A stretch of DNA of 64,000 nucleotides from Maribacter halichondriae (GTDB lineage: Bacteria > Bacteroidota > Bacteroidia > Flavobacteriales > Flavobacteriaceae), in NCBI RefSeq assembly GCF_027474825.1, contig NZ_CP107030.1, positions 2,920,529 to 2,984,528 of the forward strand. Direction: 5' to 3'. Numbering within the stretch: the stretch's first letter is position 1; each line of letters begins with the position of its first letter. The translations under genes were made by a program, and so were the position numbers. Of the stretch, positions 54,401 through 63,954 are shown one piece after another. Under the pieces are notes generated by a model, which saw only the letters and a list, made by a program, of their open reading frames with translations, made no database searches and was not told the origin of the DNA.

Positions 54401-57400
54401 GGTACGCGTTGAACGCGGAGAAACTGTAGCTGATAGCAAAACCGCCCAAATCGTCTTTTGTGACCGGTAGTGAAAACGACTTTGAATTGTCGCTTAGACG
54501 GATCAAGCGGGTATCGACGATTTTTTTATCCTTCTCTACAAATACCGTAACCTGTACATCCTTTGCGCTGCTCAAAAGGGTAATGGTCGCCTTGTCGCCA
54601 ATGGAATAAGTATTCTTATCGGTCTTGATCTCAAAAAGTTGGTTGTCGGCCAACTGCTTGTCGTTGTGACTGAAAAGGGTGGTGTGGGCGATATCCTTTA
54701 CTTCTTGTCCGAACTTATCCTTGGTTTCGAGTTCGATGACATATTTGCCCGAGGCCCATTTTTTAAGATTCCCCAAATCGATTTCGGTGGATTCGCCCGT
54801 GTCGAAATTCGATTGCCAGACCATTTTTCCCTTTTCCCATTGGGTATAATCGTGTTCGTTGTCGTATGCGTCATGAGGAAATAGATTTTTAAATTCTTCC
54901 TTGGAAAAACCTTTGTAATCGGGAGCTGCCCAAGGCCTGCTGCGCAATACGTTTTTCGGTGGAATCAATTTGTACATTTTCAAGGTTCCCTTTGCGGGAA
55001 CAAATTGACCGTTCAGGTTGTTCGTGGAAATCGAAAGTTGAATGCTATCCTGATCTTTGTCCAAAGGATCGGCGATATAAACATTCGCCGTCAAGGCATG
55101 ATAGCCCACGCGAACGGTGGTCGTGGCACTGTGCGTCTCGCCATTGATATCAGTTACATCGGCCGTGACCTCGTAAGTGAAAGTCGGTAAATCCTTTTTA
55201 TCCGTTTTGTTATCGGGTATGGCCTTAAAGTCGATCTTGTACTTTCCGGAAGCGTCCGTTTTGGTCTCGCCGTGCGCGATTTCTTGGGGCGTGGTATCGA
55301 AATAGGGGCGGTACCAATAGTACCATCTGGGGAAATAGACGACCCGCTTTACACGATAGACCACTTTTGCATCGGTTATGTTGCTTCCGGCATACGCGGT
55401 TGCGATTCCATTTACGGTAATGCTGTCGTTGACTTTGTAGGTTTCGGTAATCGGCTCGAAGGAAGTTTCGAATTTGGGGCGTTTGTATTCCTCTACGGAG
55501 AAGTTGGCGCTTCCGTTCAGGCCGTTCTTACCCGTTACTTCCATGGTAAAGTTTCCTGTAAGGCCGTTGGAGGGCAGTATAAATTCCCCCGAAAAAGACC
55601 CGAATTCGTTGGTTGTGAACTGCTGTTTGGAGACCTCTTGGTAATTGACATCCTTGAGAACGACGTTGACCAGAGTATTTTCAAGAACTGTGGATTTGCC
55701 CAATTCGCGTTTCAGGGCGATTCCCTTGAAATAAAGCGGTTGCCCGGGTCGGTAAATACTTCGGTCGGTAAATAGGAAGGCAATTTCATCACCCGCGAAT
55801 TTTCCCTGGGCATATTTTTGGTTGAGGTAGTAGTCCTTGTAAAAGGCAGTCCCGCTCGAATGATTGATACGAATATTTACGTTGTTCCATGTTTCATCGG
55901 TCAAGGGAATGGAAACCATGCCCATTTCGTCGCTGGTAAAGCTTTTGTTTCTTCGTGGCCCGTCATATCTAACTTGATAATAGAACTTCAGGTCGGCCCT
56001 GGAAATCGGTGCACCGTTGCTTCTATCGATAACCTGAAATTGCTGGTGGGTCGGGGTGCGGGTCTCGACCAAGGCAAAATCGGTTACCTGAACGGGACTA
56101 TACGCAAAGGTGCCATTTGAGTTTTCGACCGGTTCGGCCAAAATCATATATTGATCGTTCGGAAGGGCCGGCAGGAGTATTTCCGTGGCATGATCTTGAT
56201 AATCGTTCTCATTTTTTAGGTCGGCATTCCATTCCTTCACAACGGAAAGTTTTTTCAGGAACGCCAATTTCTTCGGATGCTCATAGATTTTGTTCAATTG
56301 CACCAATTGTTCCTGCGAAATTTTTCTGGCGGAAAGTCGTAATCCGTCATGGTTTTTATAATTGACCAACAAACGGGAAGGATTGTTAACGGGAATATAT
56401 TCTTCCGTGGTCAATTGAAGACTTTGACTTAGAATTTGTGATTTCAAGGCCTTGCATTTTTCAGCACCACGGCTGTCGGGAGCAGCCTTGATGACCTCGT
56501 CGCAAAGTTCCACGGCGTCCTTAAGTTTCCAGCGGTGCTCAGTGTTGCCTTTCGGACTATAGATTTGTCCCATCTGTTGATACAATGCGGCGATTTCGTA
56601 TGTATATAAGGTAGATGCTAACCCTCCTTTTCCTGCATCCATAGAGTTTTGCAGTACCTCTAGAAAATAACCTTCCTTGTTCGCGAAGGTCGCGTTTTGA
56701 TATATGAACAACAGCCGCTCGATATCGACTTCGGCAAAGCGGTAAGGACGTGCCGAGGGCAAATGCATCCATAACAATTTTTGATAGATTTTTAAGGCTT
56801 TGGCCTGTAAGGAAGTCTTATCCTCTGTAGTTATTTGTAGGCCTAAAAAATTGCCAGCCTCACAAAGAATTTCGGGGTCATCTATTTCAAATTTATCTGC
56901 AGGGCGGGTAATGTTGTTTTCGCTGGTCTTGTAAAATTCCAGGGCGGCATGCGCCAAGAGGTCAAAAAGGGTAGGGCGGTAGTCTTTAGAATTCGGCTGT
57001 TCGTTTAAGATTGCATCGAACTCGGATGCTAAAACTGTCTTCAGCTTGTCTTCATTTTCTAGAGATTTTTCAAAATGCACATCGATTTCATGGAAAATCG
57101 TGGTCAGGTCCCATGTCCTGAAATCGACACTATCGACTTTTGTTTCCGTCTTTGTTCGATTGTAGAACTGATAGCGATTGTTCTGGAAATACTGCCAGTA
57201 CAGGTTTGCCAAATAACTCTTCAACACGTTTTTAGTTGGGAATTCCGCTTTTTCGATTTCCGACCTGAAATCGTTGATAATTTTGAGCTGGGGATCTTCT
57301 TCCAACGTCAACGCGTATTTAGAGGAATACAATAGCGCCTTGACGATCTGCGGGGAATTCTTTTCCTTTTTTGCCTTTTCGGAAATGCTTTCCACGACCT

Positions 57401-57539
57401 TGAGCGCAGATTTTGTCAATGCCTCGTTTTCAAGCTTCTGGACTTGTTTCCAGAGTTGCTCGTACGAATCATTGTTTTTTTGCGCTTCGGTCATCTGTGA
57501 AAATAGGACTATGGTCAATAACAATATGATGTTTCTCAT
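51412..57539 (-). CDS. Alpha-2-macroglobulin family protein (frameshifted near the C-terminus)
   Basis: A giant envelope protein of restored length 2042 aa with a signal peptide (cleavage after MTEA). It has MG2-type beta domains in the middle (YSFSAFNAYQSGNLSIY and similar) and the thioester motif CNEQ in YPYECNEQMFARYYA near residue 1440. An alpha-alpha barrel of the terpenoid-like fold surrounds it. It traps proteases at the cell surface. Translation stops at 51834 because a C5 run on the minus strand lacks one C; with six C it continues TAETPLKLKKKIFLKK for 139 more codons. Two in-frame REP-like hairpins lie inside the gene at 52641 and 53138. Confidence 0.92.
52641..52664. repeat. Hairpin repeat inside the macroglobulin gene, copy 1
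   Basis: GTCGCT-GAGCGTAGCCGA-AGCGAC, a 6-bp stem around a conserved 12-nt core. On the minus strand it encodes NVASATLSDQ in frame. Confidence 0.8.
53138..53157. repeat. Hairpin repeat inside the macroglobulin gene, copy 2
   Basis: GTCT-GAGCGTAGCCGA-AGAC has the same 12-nt core as the copy at 52641 with different but again complementary stem arms. On the minus strand it encodes NTSSATLRHH in frame. Confidence 0.8.
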
Positions 57540-57603
57540 CCTGCATTTTTTTGGAATACCCTAAAAATTAGAACGATTTAAGCTCCTTTAACGTATTCGA
57601 TTA

Positions 57604-57611
57604 CAAAGTTA
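57604..57611 (-). promoter_or_regulatory. -7 promoter box of the macroglobulin gene
   Basis: TAACTTTG on the minus strand, 64 nt upstream of the ATG. No -33 TTG at a usual distance. Confidence 0.45.
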
Positions 57612-57715
57612 AGGGCAAAGATGGTTCCATAACTCCCTGAAAACAATGAAAAATGAGGGAAGGGGTGGTTTTGGTTAGGGAATAAGGTTTCAAAGTTCTA
57701 GGTTAAACATTTTGT

Positions 57716-57911
57716 GGTTCCTCCCCTCAGACGAGGGGAGGTGGTTTTTCCCCGCCAGTTGGCGGAGAAAAAGCGGAGGGGTTGAAAGCCCGAACTTTGG
57801 CTAGTTTGCCCTAGCTATGATACAGTCCCCAAGGCTTGTGCTTTCAATCCCTTCCGTCTTCTCCGCAGAAAAAGCGGAGAATCCACCTTCCCTTATCCAA
57901 GAGAAGGAGCC
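57716..57911. repeat. Imperfect long fold-back element (196 bp)
   Basis: The left half and the reverse complement of the right half agree over about 70 bases, for example AGGTGG at both ends of the inner arms and GGGTTGAAAGC against GGGATTGAAAGC. Each half contains its own perfect small hairpin: CCTCCCCTC/GAGGGGAGG (57720-57741) and TTCTCCGC/GCGGAGAA near 57859-57881. The centre has TAGCTATG, which also occurs in the core of the element at 5004. Confidence 0.7.
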
Positions 57912-57929
57912 TTAAAAGAACAATCATTA

Positions 57930-58715
57930 TCAAAGCGATTTCAACAAACCCCCGTCAATCGGAATCTGTGTTCCTGTGATATAAGCAGCCTTGTCCGAAG
58001 CTAAAAAAGCAACGAGATACCCATATTCTTCGGGGCGCCCGATGCGTTGTAGCGGGACTTTCGATTCCATGTCCGCTCTGACTTCCGCTTGCGGAATACC
58101 CAATTGCTCCGCTTTTTTGGCATTGAGCTGGGTAATGCGGTCGGTGTCAAAAAAGCCTGTAAGAATATTGTTTACAGTAATCTGGTCGGGACCCACGTTT
58201 GTTGCCAAAGATTTTGCCCAAGTCACTACCGCCGCTCGTATGGTGTTCGATAGCGCCAAATAGTTCAAGGGCTCTTTTACGGAAACCGAGGCCACATTGA
58301 TGATTCTGCCCCATTGGTTTTTTTGCATTTGTGTTAAGGCCAGTTCGGTGGTTAGAACTACTGTTTTAAAAAGTAGGTCGAAGGCTTCCTGAAAATCGGC
58401 TACTTTTTTTTCCAAGGCGTTTCCTGCCGATGGGCCTTGGGTATTGTTGACCAAAATATCTACGGAATTATTTTCGAAAAAGCTAGAAACAATCTTTTTG
58501 TAACTTTTAAAATCGGTAAAATCGACTACAAGATATTGATGCTGTTGGCCTTGGTCAGTCGACAATTCGGAAACTATTTTTTTCAGTTTATCCTCGCTTC
58601 GCGACATCAGGGTAACGCTCGCTCCGCTTTTGGCCAATTGTTCGGCAATCGCTTTTCCAATGCCGCCGCTACTTCCGCCGATCAGGGCTTTTTTGTTTCT
58701 TAGGGATATGTTCAT
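57930..58715 (-). CDS. SDR-family oxidoreductase (FabG-like)
   Basis: A 261-residue short-chain dehydrogenase with GGSSGGIGKAIAEQL as the nucleotide-binding loop, NNTQGPSAG (NNAG-like), a serine in NVASVSVKEPLN and, where the YxxxK motif is expected, LALSNTIRAAV: tyrosine and lysine of the usual catalytic motif are not present. It may therefore be a non-standard or inactive SDR. A frame open to 58874 exists, but ATG 58715 gives the family start. Confidence 0.8.
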   Translation of the reverse strand: MNISLRNKKALIGGSSGGIGKAIAEQLAKSGASVTLMSRSEDKLKKIVSELSTDQGQQHQYLVVDFTDFKSYKKIVSSFFENNSVDILVNNTQGPSAGNALEKKVADFQEAFDLLFKTVVLTTELALTQMQKNQWGRIINVASVSVKEPLNYLALSNTIRAAVVTWAKSLATNVGPDQITVNNILTGFFDTDRITQLNAKKAEQLGIPQAEVRADMESKVPLQRIGRPEEYGYLVAFLASDKAAYITGTQIPIDGGLLKSL

Positions 58716-58783
58716 GGGTGCTAAATTGTTAAAGCAACTAAGATAATTATAAAGTAGCGGTTTTTGATGGCCAATGCAATTCC

Positions 58784-58791
58784 TATCTTTG
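58784..58791 (+). promoter_or_regulatory. -7 promoter box of mpl with -33 TTG
   Basis: TATCTTTG with TTG 17 nt upstream (58764-58766), both matching the Bacteroidota consensus, 17 nt before the ATG. Confidence 0.65.
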
Positions 58792-58808
58792 AACCCATAA
58801 CTTGTTTT

Positions 58809-60167
58809 ATGAAAATCCATTTTATTGCCATTGGCGGTAGTGCCATGCACAACTTGGCCTTGGCACTTGAGCATAAAGGCTACGCGATTACGGGCAGCGA
58901 TGATGTCATCTATGAACCTTCAAGGTCGCGATTGGACGATAAAGGATTGTTACCCGAGGAATTCGGCTGGTTTCCTAATAAAATATCTGAGGATTTGGAT
59001 GCCGTCATTTTGGGCATGCACGCCAAACCCGACAATCCCGAATTGTTGAAAGCACAAGAATTGGGATTGACGATTTATTCCTATCCTGAATTCCTTTATG
59101 AACAATCAAAGAACAAGACTCGAGTGGTAATTGGTGGAAGTCATGGCAAGACCACGATTACTTCGATGATTCTGCATGTTTTGAATTATCATGACCGTAA
59201 AGTCGATTTTATGGTCGGAGCGCAATTAGAGGGGTTTGATAGGATGGTACACCTGACCGAAGAAAATGATTTTATTGTTTTGGAAGGGGATGAGTATTTA
59301 TCTTCTCCCATTGACCGAAGACCTAAATTCCACTTGTACAAACCGAACATTGCTTTGTTAAGCGGCATCGCATGGGACCATATCAATGTTTTTCCGACGT
59401 TTGAGAACTATGTGGAGCAATTCCGGATTTTTGTGGACAGTATCGTAAAGGGTGGGAGTATAACCTATAACGAAGAGGATCCAGAAGTTAAAAAAGTGGT
59501 CGAGGCTTCAGAGAATTCCATTCGAAAATTACCTTATCATACTCCTGAATACAATGTTGAAAACGGACAGACACTTTTAGAGACTCGCGAAGGCCATATG
59601 CCTATTGAAGTTTTCGGGAAGCACAATCTGAGCAATCTTGCCGGTGCGAAATGGATCTGTCAGAATATGGGGGTAGATGAGGATTATTTTTATGAAGCTA
59701 TCGGCACTTTTACAGGAGCTTCGAAACGTTTGGAAAAAATCGCTGAAAGCCATTCGTGTGTGGCCTATAAAGATTTTGCACATTCGCCTAGCAAGGTGGC
59801 CGCTACTACTCGAGCGGTTAAAGAGCAATACCCCGATAGAAAACTGATTGCCTTTCTTGAATTGCATACGTATAGTAGCTTTAATCCTGAATTTTTGAAA
59901 GAATACAAGGGCGCTTTGGATGCCGCAGACGAGGCCATTGTTTTTTATCTGCCAGAGTCTGTCGCAATAAAAAAATTAGATGCCGTGAGTCCAGAACAGA
60001 TTTCGGAAGCTTTTAAAAGGGATGATTTGCAAATTTTTACCGAATCCGCCGCTTTTCATGAATTTGTTTTTGGGGTGGATTATAAGGACTCCGTATTACT
60101 ATTAATGAGTTCGGGCAATTACGGCGGATTGGATTTAAAGGTTTTGAAAGAGAAGATAGAAAACTGA
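58809..60167 (+). CDS. mpl: UDP-MurNAc-tripeptide ligase Mpl (peptidoglycan recycling)
   Basis: Mur-ligase family protein joining the L-Ala-D-Glu-mDAP tripeptide to UDP-MurNAc. The 452-residue protein begins MKIHFIAIGGSAMHNLALALEHKG and carries the ATP loop VVIGGSHGKTTITSM and GTFTGASKRLEKI. Its N-terminal IGGSAMHNLA and Mpl-type middle segment distinguish it from MurC. An earlier in-frame start at 58764 lacks support. Confidence 0.88.
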   Translation: MKIHFIAIGGSAMHNLALALEHKGYAITGSDDVIYEPSRSRLDDKGLLPEEFGWFPNKISEDLDAVILGMHAKPDNPELLKAQELGLTIYSYPEFLYEQSKNKTRVVIGGSHGKTTITSMILHVLNYHDRKVDFMVGAQLEGFDRMVHLTEENDFIVLEGDEYLSSPIDRRPKFHLYKPNIALLSGIAWDHINVFPTFENYVEQFRIFVDSIVKGGSITYNEEDPEVKKVVEASENSIRKLPYHTPEYNVENGQTLLETREGHMPIEVFGKHNLSNLAGAKWICQNMGVDEDYFYEAIGTFTGASKRLEKIAESHSCVAYKDFAHSPSKVAATTRAVKEQYPDRKLIAFLELHTYSSFNPEFLKEYKGALDAADEAIVFYLPESVAIKKLDAVSPEQISEAFKRDDLQIFTESAAFHEFVFGVDYKDSVLLLMSSGNYGGLDLKVLKEKIEN

Positions 60168-60236
60168 TTTTTAGTATTTTACCAGTAAAAATGTCAGGTT
60201 TCTTAATTCTGGAATGTTCATTGACTTCTATTTCGT

Positions 60237-60284
60237 GAAGATTCCAAAGAATTTATGAAAGAAGATTCCAAAGAATTTATGAAA
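60237..60284 (+). repeat. Perfect 24-bp tandem duplication across a start codon
   Basis: Two identical 24-bp units (60237-60260 and 60261-60284). Each contains an ATG, and eight codons per unit keep the frame, so the small gene has two equivalent starts eight codons apart. Confidence 0.85.
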
Positions 60285-60479
60285 ATCAAGGTCAAAGATA
60301 TATTGGTATTTCTAAGACGCAGGGTTTCGTTGATGTTGATTGCCTTTATGCTCGGCATGTCGAACGTTATTCTTGAAGAATCGAGGTCGGTGAACGATAC
60401 CCGTGAACATATTGAGCAACCGGAAGTGTTTCCTGATGAAGATTTGAACAATACGGTGGATTATTTGCCCGATTTTTGA
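60255..60479 (+). CDS. Small membrane protein with duplicated start region
   Basis: A 74-residue product with a hydrophobic stretch (about VSLMLIAFMLGMSNVIL) after a basic N-terminus, then an acidic tail. Translation can begin at 60255 or at the second ATG at 60279. Function unknown. It overlaps the 3' end of the convergent PaiB gene by 19 bp. Confidence 0.55.
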   Translation: MKEDSKEFMKIKVKDILVFLRRRVSLMLIAFMLGMSNVILEESRSVNDTREHIEQPEVFPDEDLNNTVDYLPDF

Positions 60480-61099
60480 GCATTTTCATGATTTTTGAAA
60501 ATGCTGTCCACAAAATTGGAAACATCCTTTTTTTGACTTCTGATCAGCTCGTGCTTTGCCAGTTCTTGGTCTTTTTTGAGCTTGTCCTGTGAGAATTTGA
60601 ACTTTCCTTCCCAATGGGTGATCTCGATTTCAAATCCGACAATATAGTCAACTAGAGCATCCATTCTTGGGTCATCAAGGGCCAGTTCATATTTCGGATT
60701 TTCTCCTTCTAGAAATGAAGTCATGCGCACCATGGTATGCTTCACGGATTCTTTGTCGGTCAGTAAAGTCACTTTTCCTTTTAGGTGTGCAAAAATGTAG
60801 TTCCAGGTAGGTAATTGTTTCGTGCTGTAGGTCGAAGGAGAAATATAGCAATCCGGTCCATAAAAGACGGAAGTGACGATTGCGCCATGGGTCAAAGTCT
60901 CCACCTGTGGGTTGTATTTGTCTATATGGGCAACTAGCTTGCCATGCGTGCTTCCGTCATCCTCATAAACTATGGGAATGTGTGTAATAAAAGGCGTATC
61001 GTTCTTTGCCGTGACCAGCGTGGCGAAAGGATAGTTCTTGACTACTTCCAGAACATTTTTAAAGCTTGCCTCTTGATGGTGTTGCGGCGGATATTTCAT
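60461..61099 (-). CDS. PaiB-family FMN-binding protein
   Basis: The 212-residue protein has the pyridoxamine-oxidase-like split-barrel fold of PaiB. Typical segments are MKYPPQHHQEASF at the N-terminus, FATLVTAKNDTPFITHIPIVY, VTSVFYGPDCYISPSTYSTKQLPTWNYIFAHLKG and a C-terminal GFEIEITHWEGKFKFSQ. PaiB-type proteins have been called negative regulators of protease genes. Single gene. Confidence 0.88.
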   Translation of the reverse strand: MKYPPQHHQEASFKNVLEVVKNYPFATLVTAKNDTPFITHIPIVYEDDGSTHGKLVAHIDKYNPQVETLTHGAIVTSVFYGPDCYISPSTYSTKQLPTWNYIFAHLKGKVTLLTDKESVKHTMVRMTSFLEGENPKYELALDDPRMDALVDYIVGFEIEITHWEGKFKFSQDKLKKDQELAKHELIRSQKKDVSNFVDSIFKNHENAQKSGK

Positions 61100-61168
61100 T
61101 TATTGGTCAATGATTGTTGTTCCGAAATTTACGATAAAATATAAACGAGTCTTTGTTATCTTTAGCGA

Positions 61169-61866
61169 ATGCAGGAAAAAGTAACCTCCTTTTCCATAAA
61201 ACATTGGTCCGACGATGACAAACCAAGGGAAAAATTGGTGCAAAAGGGCAAGTCCGTACTATCGGATGCTGAACTTATCGCCATTCTTATAGGTTCTGGT
61301 AGTCGTAACGAAAGTGCGGTAGAACTAGCTAAACGTATCTTGGCCTCGGTCAACAATAACCTGAACGAACTCGGCAAACTCTCCATCAAACAACTAATGC
61401 AGTTCAAGGGTATTGGTGAAGCAAAAGCGGTTACCATTGCCGCCGCCTTAGAAATGGGCAGACGCAGAAGGGGGAGGGTGCCCTAAAGATTACAAAAATA
61501 TCAAGTAGTCAAGATGCTTTTGAACTTTTGCAGCCCATTATCGGTGAACTGCCACACGAAGAATTCTGGATCCTCTATCTAAACAATGCCAACAAAGTGT
61601 TGTTGACCGCTCAACTTAGCAAGGGAGGGCTTACGGGCACCTTGGTCGACGTACGCGTCGTAATGAAGCAAGCTTTGGAATTGGGCGCAGTAGGTTTGAT
61701 CTTGGCCCATAATCACCCATCAGGAACTTTGAAACCAAGTACGGAAGACAAAAGGGTCACTGAAAAATTAAAGTCGGCCGCTGCTGCCTTAGATATAAAA
61801 GTTTTGGATCATTTGATCATTACCCAAAAGGATTATTTTAGTTTTGCCGACACAAATTTGCTCTAG
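61169..61866 (+). CDS. radC: RadC/MPN-domain protein (frameshifted)
   Basis: The family was first linked to DNA repair but its role remains unclear. The N-terminal helix-hairpin-helix part is seen in SVLSDAELIAILIGSGSRNESAVELAK and MQFKGIGEAKAVTIAAALEMGRR. The JAB/MPN metal domain is in LAHNHPSGTLKPS (H-X-H), then DHLIITQKDYFSFAD. The frame is lost in a G5 run (about 61470-61474); with six G the protein reads RRRRGEGALKITKISSSQDAF and is 232 aa. Probably a sequence error. Confidence 0.92.
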
Positions 61867-61914
61867 AAACTAGAAACAATTTTTTTATTTGAGACCTGAA
61901 ATTTAAAAGAATCG

Positions 61915-63209
61915 ATGCTACTCGTATATACCCATAAAATAACCCCGCGCTTCAGCTATATCATGAAGCACATTTTTACTCGGATGTTGGGTATCGAGAT
62001 TATCTTTTCTACCAAGGTCGAGGATTTTATAAAGCACACGGGTCCAAAGATTACCTACACCAAACAGCCTTTACAGAATGAGTTTTTTATTCGTAGCAAC
62101 GACCTTTTGTTTGAACAGGGCATCAACGATATTTCGATTGTTATGGGAGACTGGAACGGCGTCCCCTGCTTTTTTGCTTCAGGGGAGCGTAGTAATATTC
62201 CCTTTGATATTTTTTCGGCAAGCTTCTATTTATTGAGTAGGTACGAAGAGTATTTGCCACATGTAAAGGATATGCATGGGAGGTTTTCCCCAAAAGATAG
62301 CATAGCGTTTCAGAATAATTTCTTGCGCTTGCCCGTTGTAGACCTATGGGCCTTGGAACTTGGCAAGGCCTTGAAGGCACGTTTTACAGATCTTGAGATA
62401 AAAAATGGGAGGTATTCGTATACTTCTTTAATTGATGTTACAACTTCTCATTGTTATGCCCACCGTGGTTTTGCGCGTAGTCTCGGCGGCTTTTTTATGG
62501 ATCTGGGTAATTTTCGGCTAAGACGTGTGATACAGCGAATAGCGGTTTGGATCGATTCAGGTAAAGACCCCTATGATAATTTCGAATGGTTGGTAGAACA
62601 ACATAAGAAATTAAAGGTAAAAAGTATTTTCTTTTTTCAATTTGCCACCTACTCGACATATGACAAGAATGTCTCACCTGACAAGAACAAATTCAGGTTT
62701 CTGATTAAATATATTGCCGATTATAGTAAAGTGGCATTGTCGGCTTCCTATAGCTCTTTTGACGAAGTCTCATTATTGAGAAAAGAAAAAAAGACCTGTC
62801 GGAGGTTATCAATCGTGCCGTGAATTATTCCCGTATGCGTTATAATCGGGTCGATGTACCTGAAACCTATCGCAGATTGGTCGAGGCTGAGTTTACGGAT
62901 GACTATACCATGGGCTATACCAGTGAAATCGGATTTCGGGCAGGTACCAGTCTTCCGTTCTATTTTTATGACATCAATGTTGAGATACAGCAACCCATAC
63001 GCATACATCCTTTTGCTGCACATGATTATGCTTTTGTCAATGCAAAGGACGAGGGTCAAATTTTACAGGAGATGGATCTTTTATACCATAAGGTCAAGCA
63101 AATAAATGGGAACTTCTTGACCATTTTTTCGAACGAACTACTAGGAAGCAAAAACAAGATTTCATGGAAAGACTTGTATTCCAATGTTTTAAAAAGATAT
63201 CATGTATAA
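61915..63209 (+). CDS. Polysaccharide deacetylase-like protein (frameshifted)
   Basis: A 431-residue protein (restored) of a Bacteroidota family with an N-terminal DUF7033-like region and a deacetylase-type C-terminal domain. Visible are SLIDVTTSHCYAHRGFARSLGG and the tail YDINVEIQQPIRIHPFAAHDYAF. The expected acidic and histidine metal ligands are only partly recognisable, so catalytic competence is uncertain. The frame breaks in an A7 run near 62786-62792; with eight A it reads KEKKDLSEVINRAVNYSRMRYNRVDV. It overlaps the start of yjjG by 8 bp. Confidence 0.82.
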
Positions 63210-63891
63210 CAATGTTGTAACTGATGTGTTCTTCGATTTGGACCACACATTGTGGGATTTCGAAAAAAACTCGGCACTTACTTTTGAAAAAGTCTTGTCC
63301 CAAAACCGTATAGAAATCGATTTGCATGATTTTTTAGAGGTATACATCCCGGCCAATCTTGCATTTTGGAAATTATATCGGGAAGAAAAGATTAGCAAAT
63401 CTGAGCTACGGTATCAACGTCTAAAAACAGTTTTCGATAGGCTACGTCATCCTATTTCTGATGACTTGATCAATCTTTTGGCGGTCGAATATATTGCCCA
63501 TTTGTCATCTTTTGGCCATCTACTTCCCAATACCATTGAAATACTTGAATATTTACGTCCGAAGTACAGGTTACATATTATCACAAATGGTTTTGAGGAA
63601 ATACAGGAAAAGAAAATGCGCAACTCCAATATTCGTGATTATTTCGATCAGATCATCAATTCGGAAATGGCGGGAGTAAAGAAGCCGAACCCATTGATTT
63701 TTGAATTGGCCTTGAACCGTGCGAAAGTGGCTCCTGAAAAGTCCTTGATGATCGGTGATAGCCTTGAGGCCGATATTCTAGGGGCGCAGGCGGTCGGTAT
63801 TCGGGCGATTCATTTCAATGCCCATAACGAATTGCCTCACGATCATTGCGAGATGATTCAAGATTTAAGTGAAATAAAAAGCTTTTTGTAG
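63202..63891 (+). CDS. yjjG: HAD-superfamily nucleotidase, YjjG type
   Basis: Dephosphorylates pyrimidine and non-canonical nucleoside monophosphates. The 229-residue protein has motif I DVFFDLDHTLWDFEKNS, motif II HIITNGFEEIQ, motif III lysine in AGVKKPNPLIFELAL and motif IV MIGDSLEADILGAQ. The L-W in motif I fits YjjG. Its ATG is inside the end of the preceding gene, an 8-bp overlap. Confidence 0.9.
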   Translation: MYNNVVTDVFFDLDHTLWDFEKNSALTFEKVLSQNRIEIDLHDFLEVYIPANLAFWKLYREEKISKSELRYQRLKTVFDRLRHPISDDLINLLAVEYIAHLSSFGHLLPNTIEILEYLRPKYRLHIITNGFEEIQEKKMRNSNIRDYFDQIINSEMAGVKKPNPLIFELALNRAKVAPEKSLMIGDSLEADILGAQAVGIRAIHFNAHNELPHDHCEMIQDLSEIKSFL

Positions 63892-63954
63892 AGTTATATA
63901 TGCAGTGACCCAGGTCTATTTACAACGTTGATAGCCCCATGAAAGGTTAATCTA

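Larger units (their letters stand above)
57540..57929. other. Gene-free region between macroglobulin and SDR genes
   Basis: Holds the macroglobulin promoter and a ~196-bp imperfect fold-back element (57716-57911). No reading frame here has supporting signals. Confidence 0.7.
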
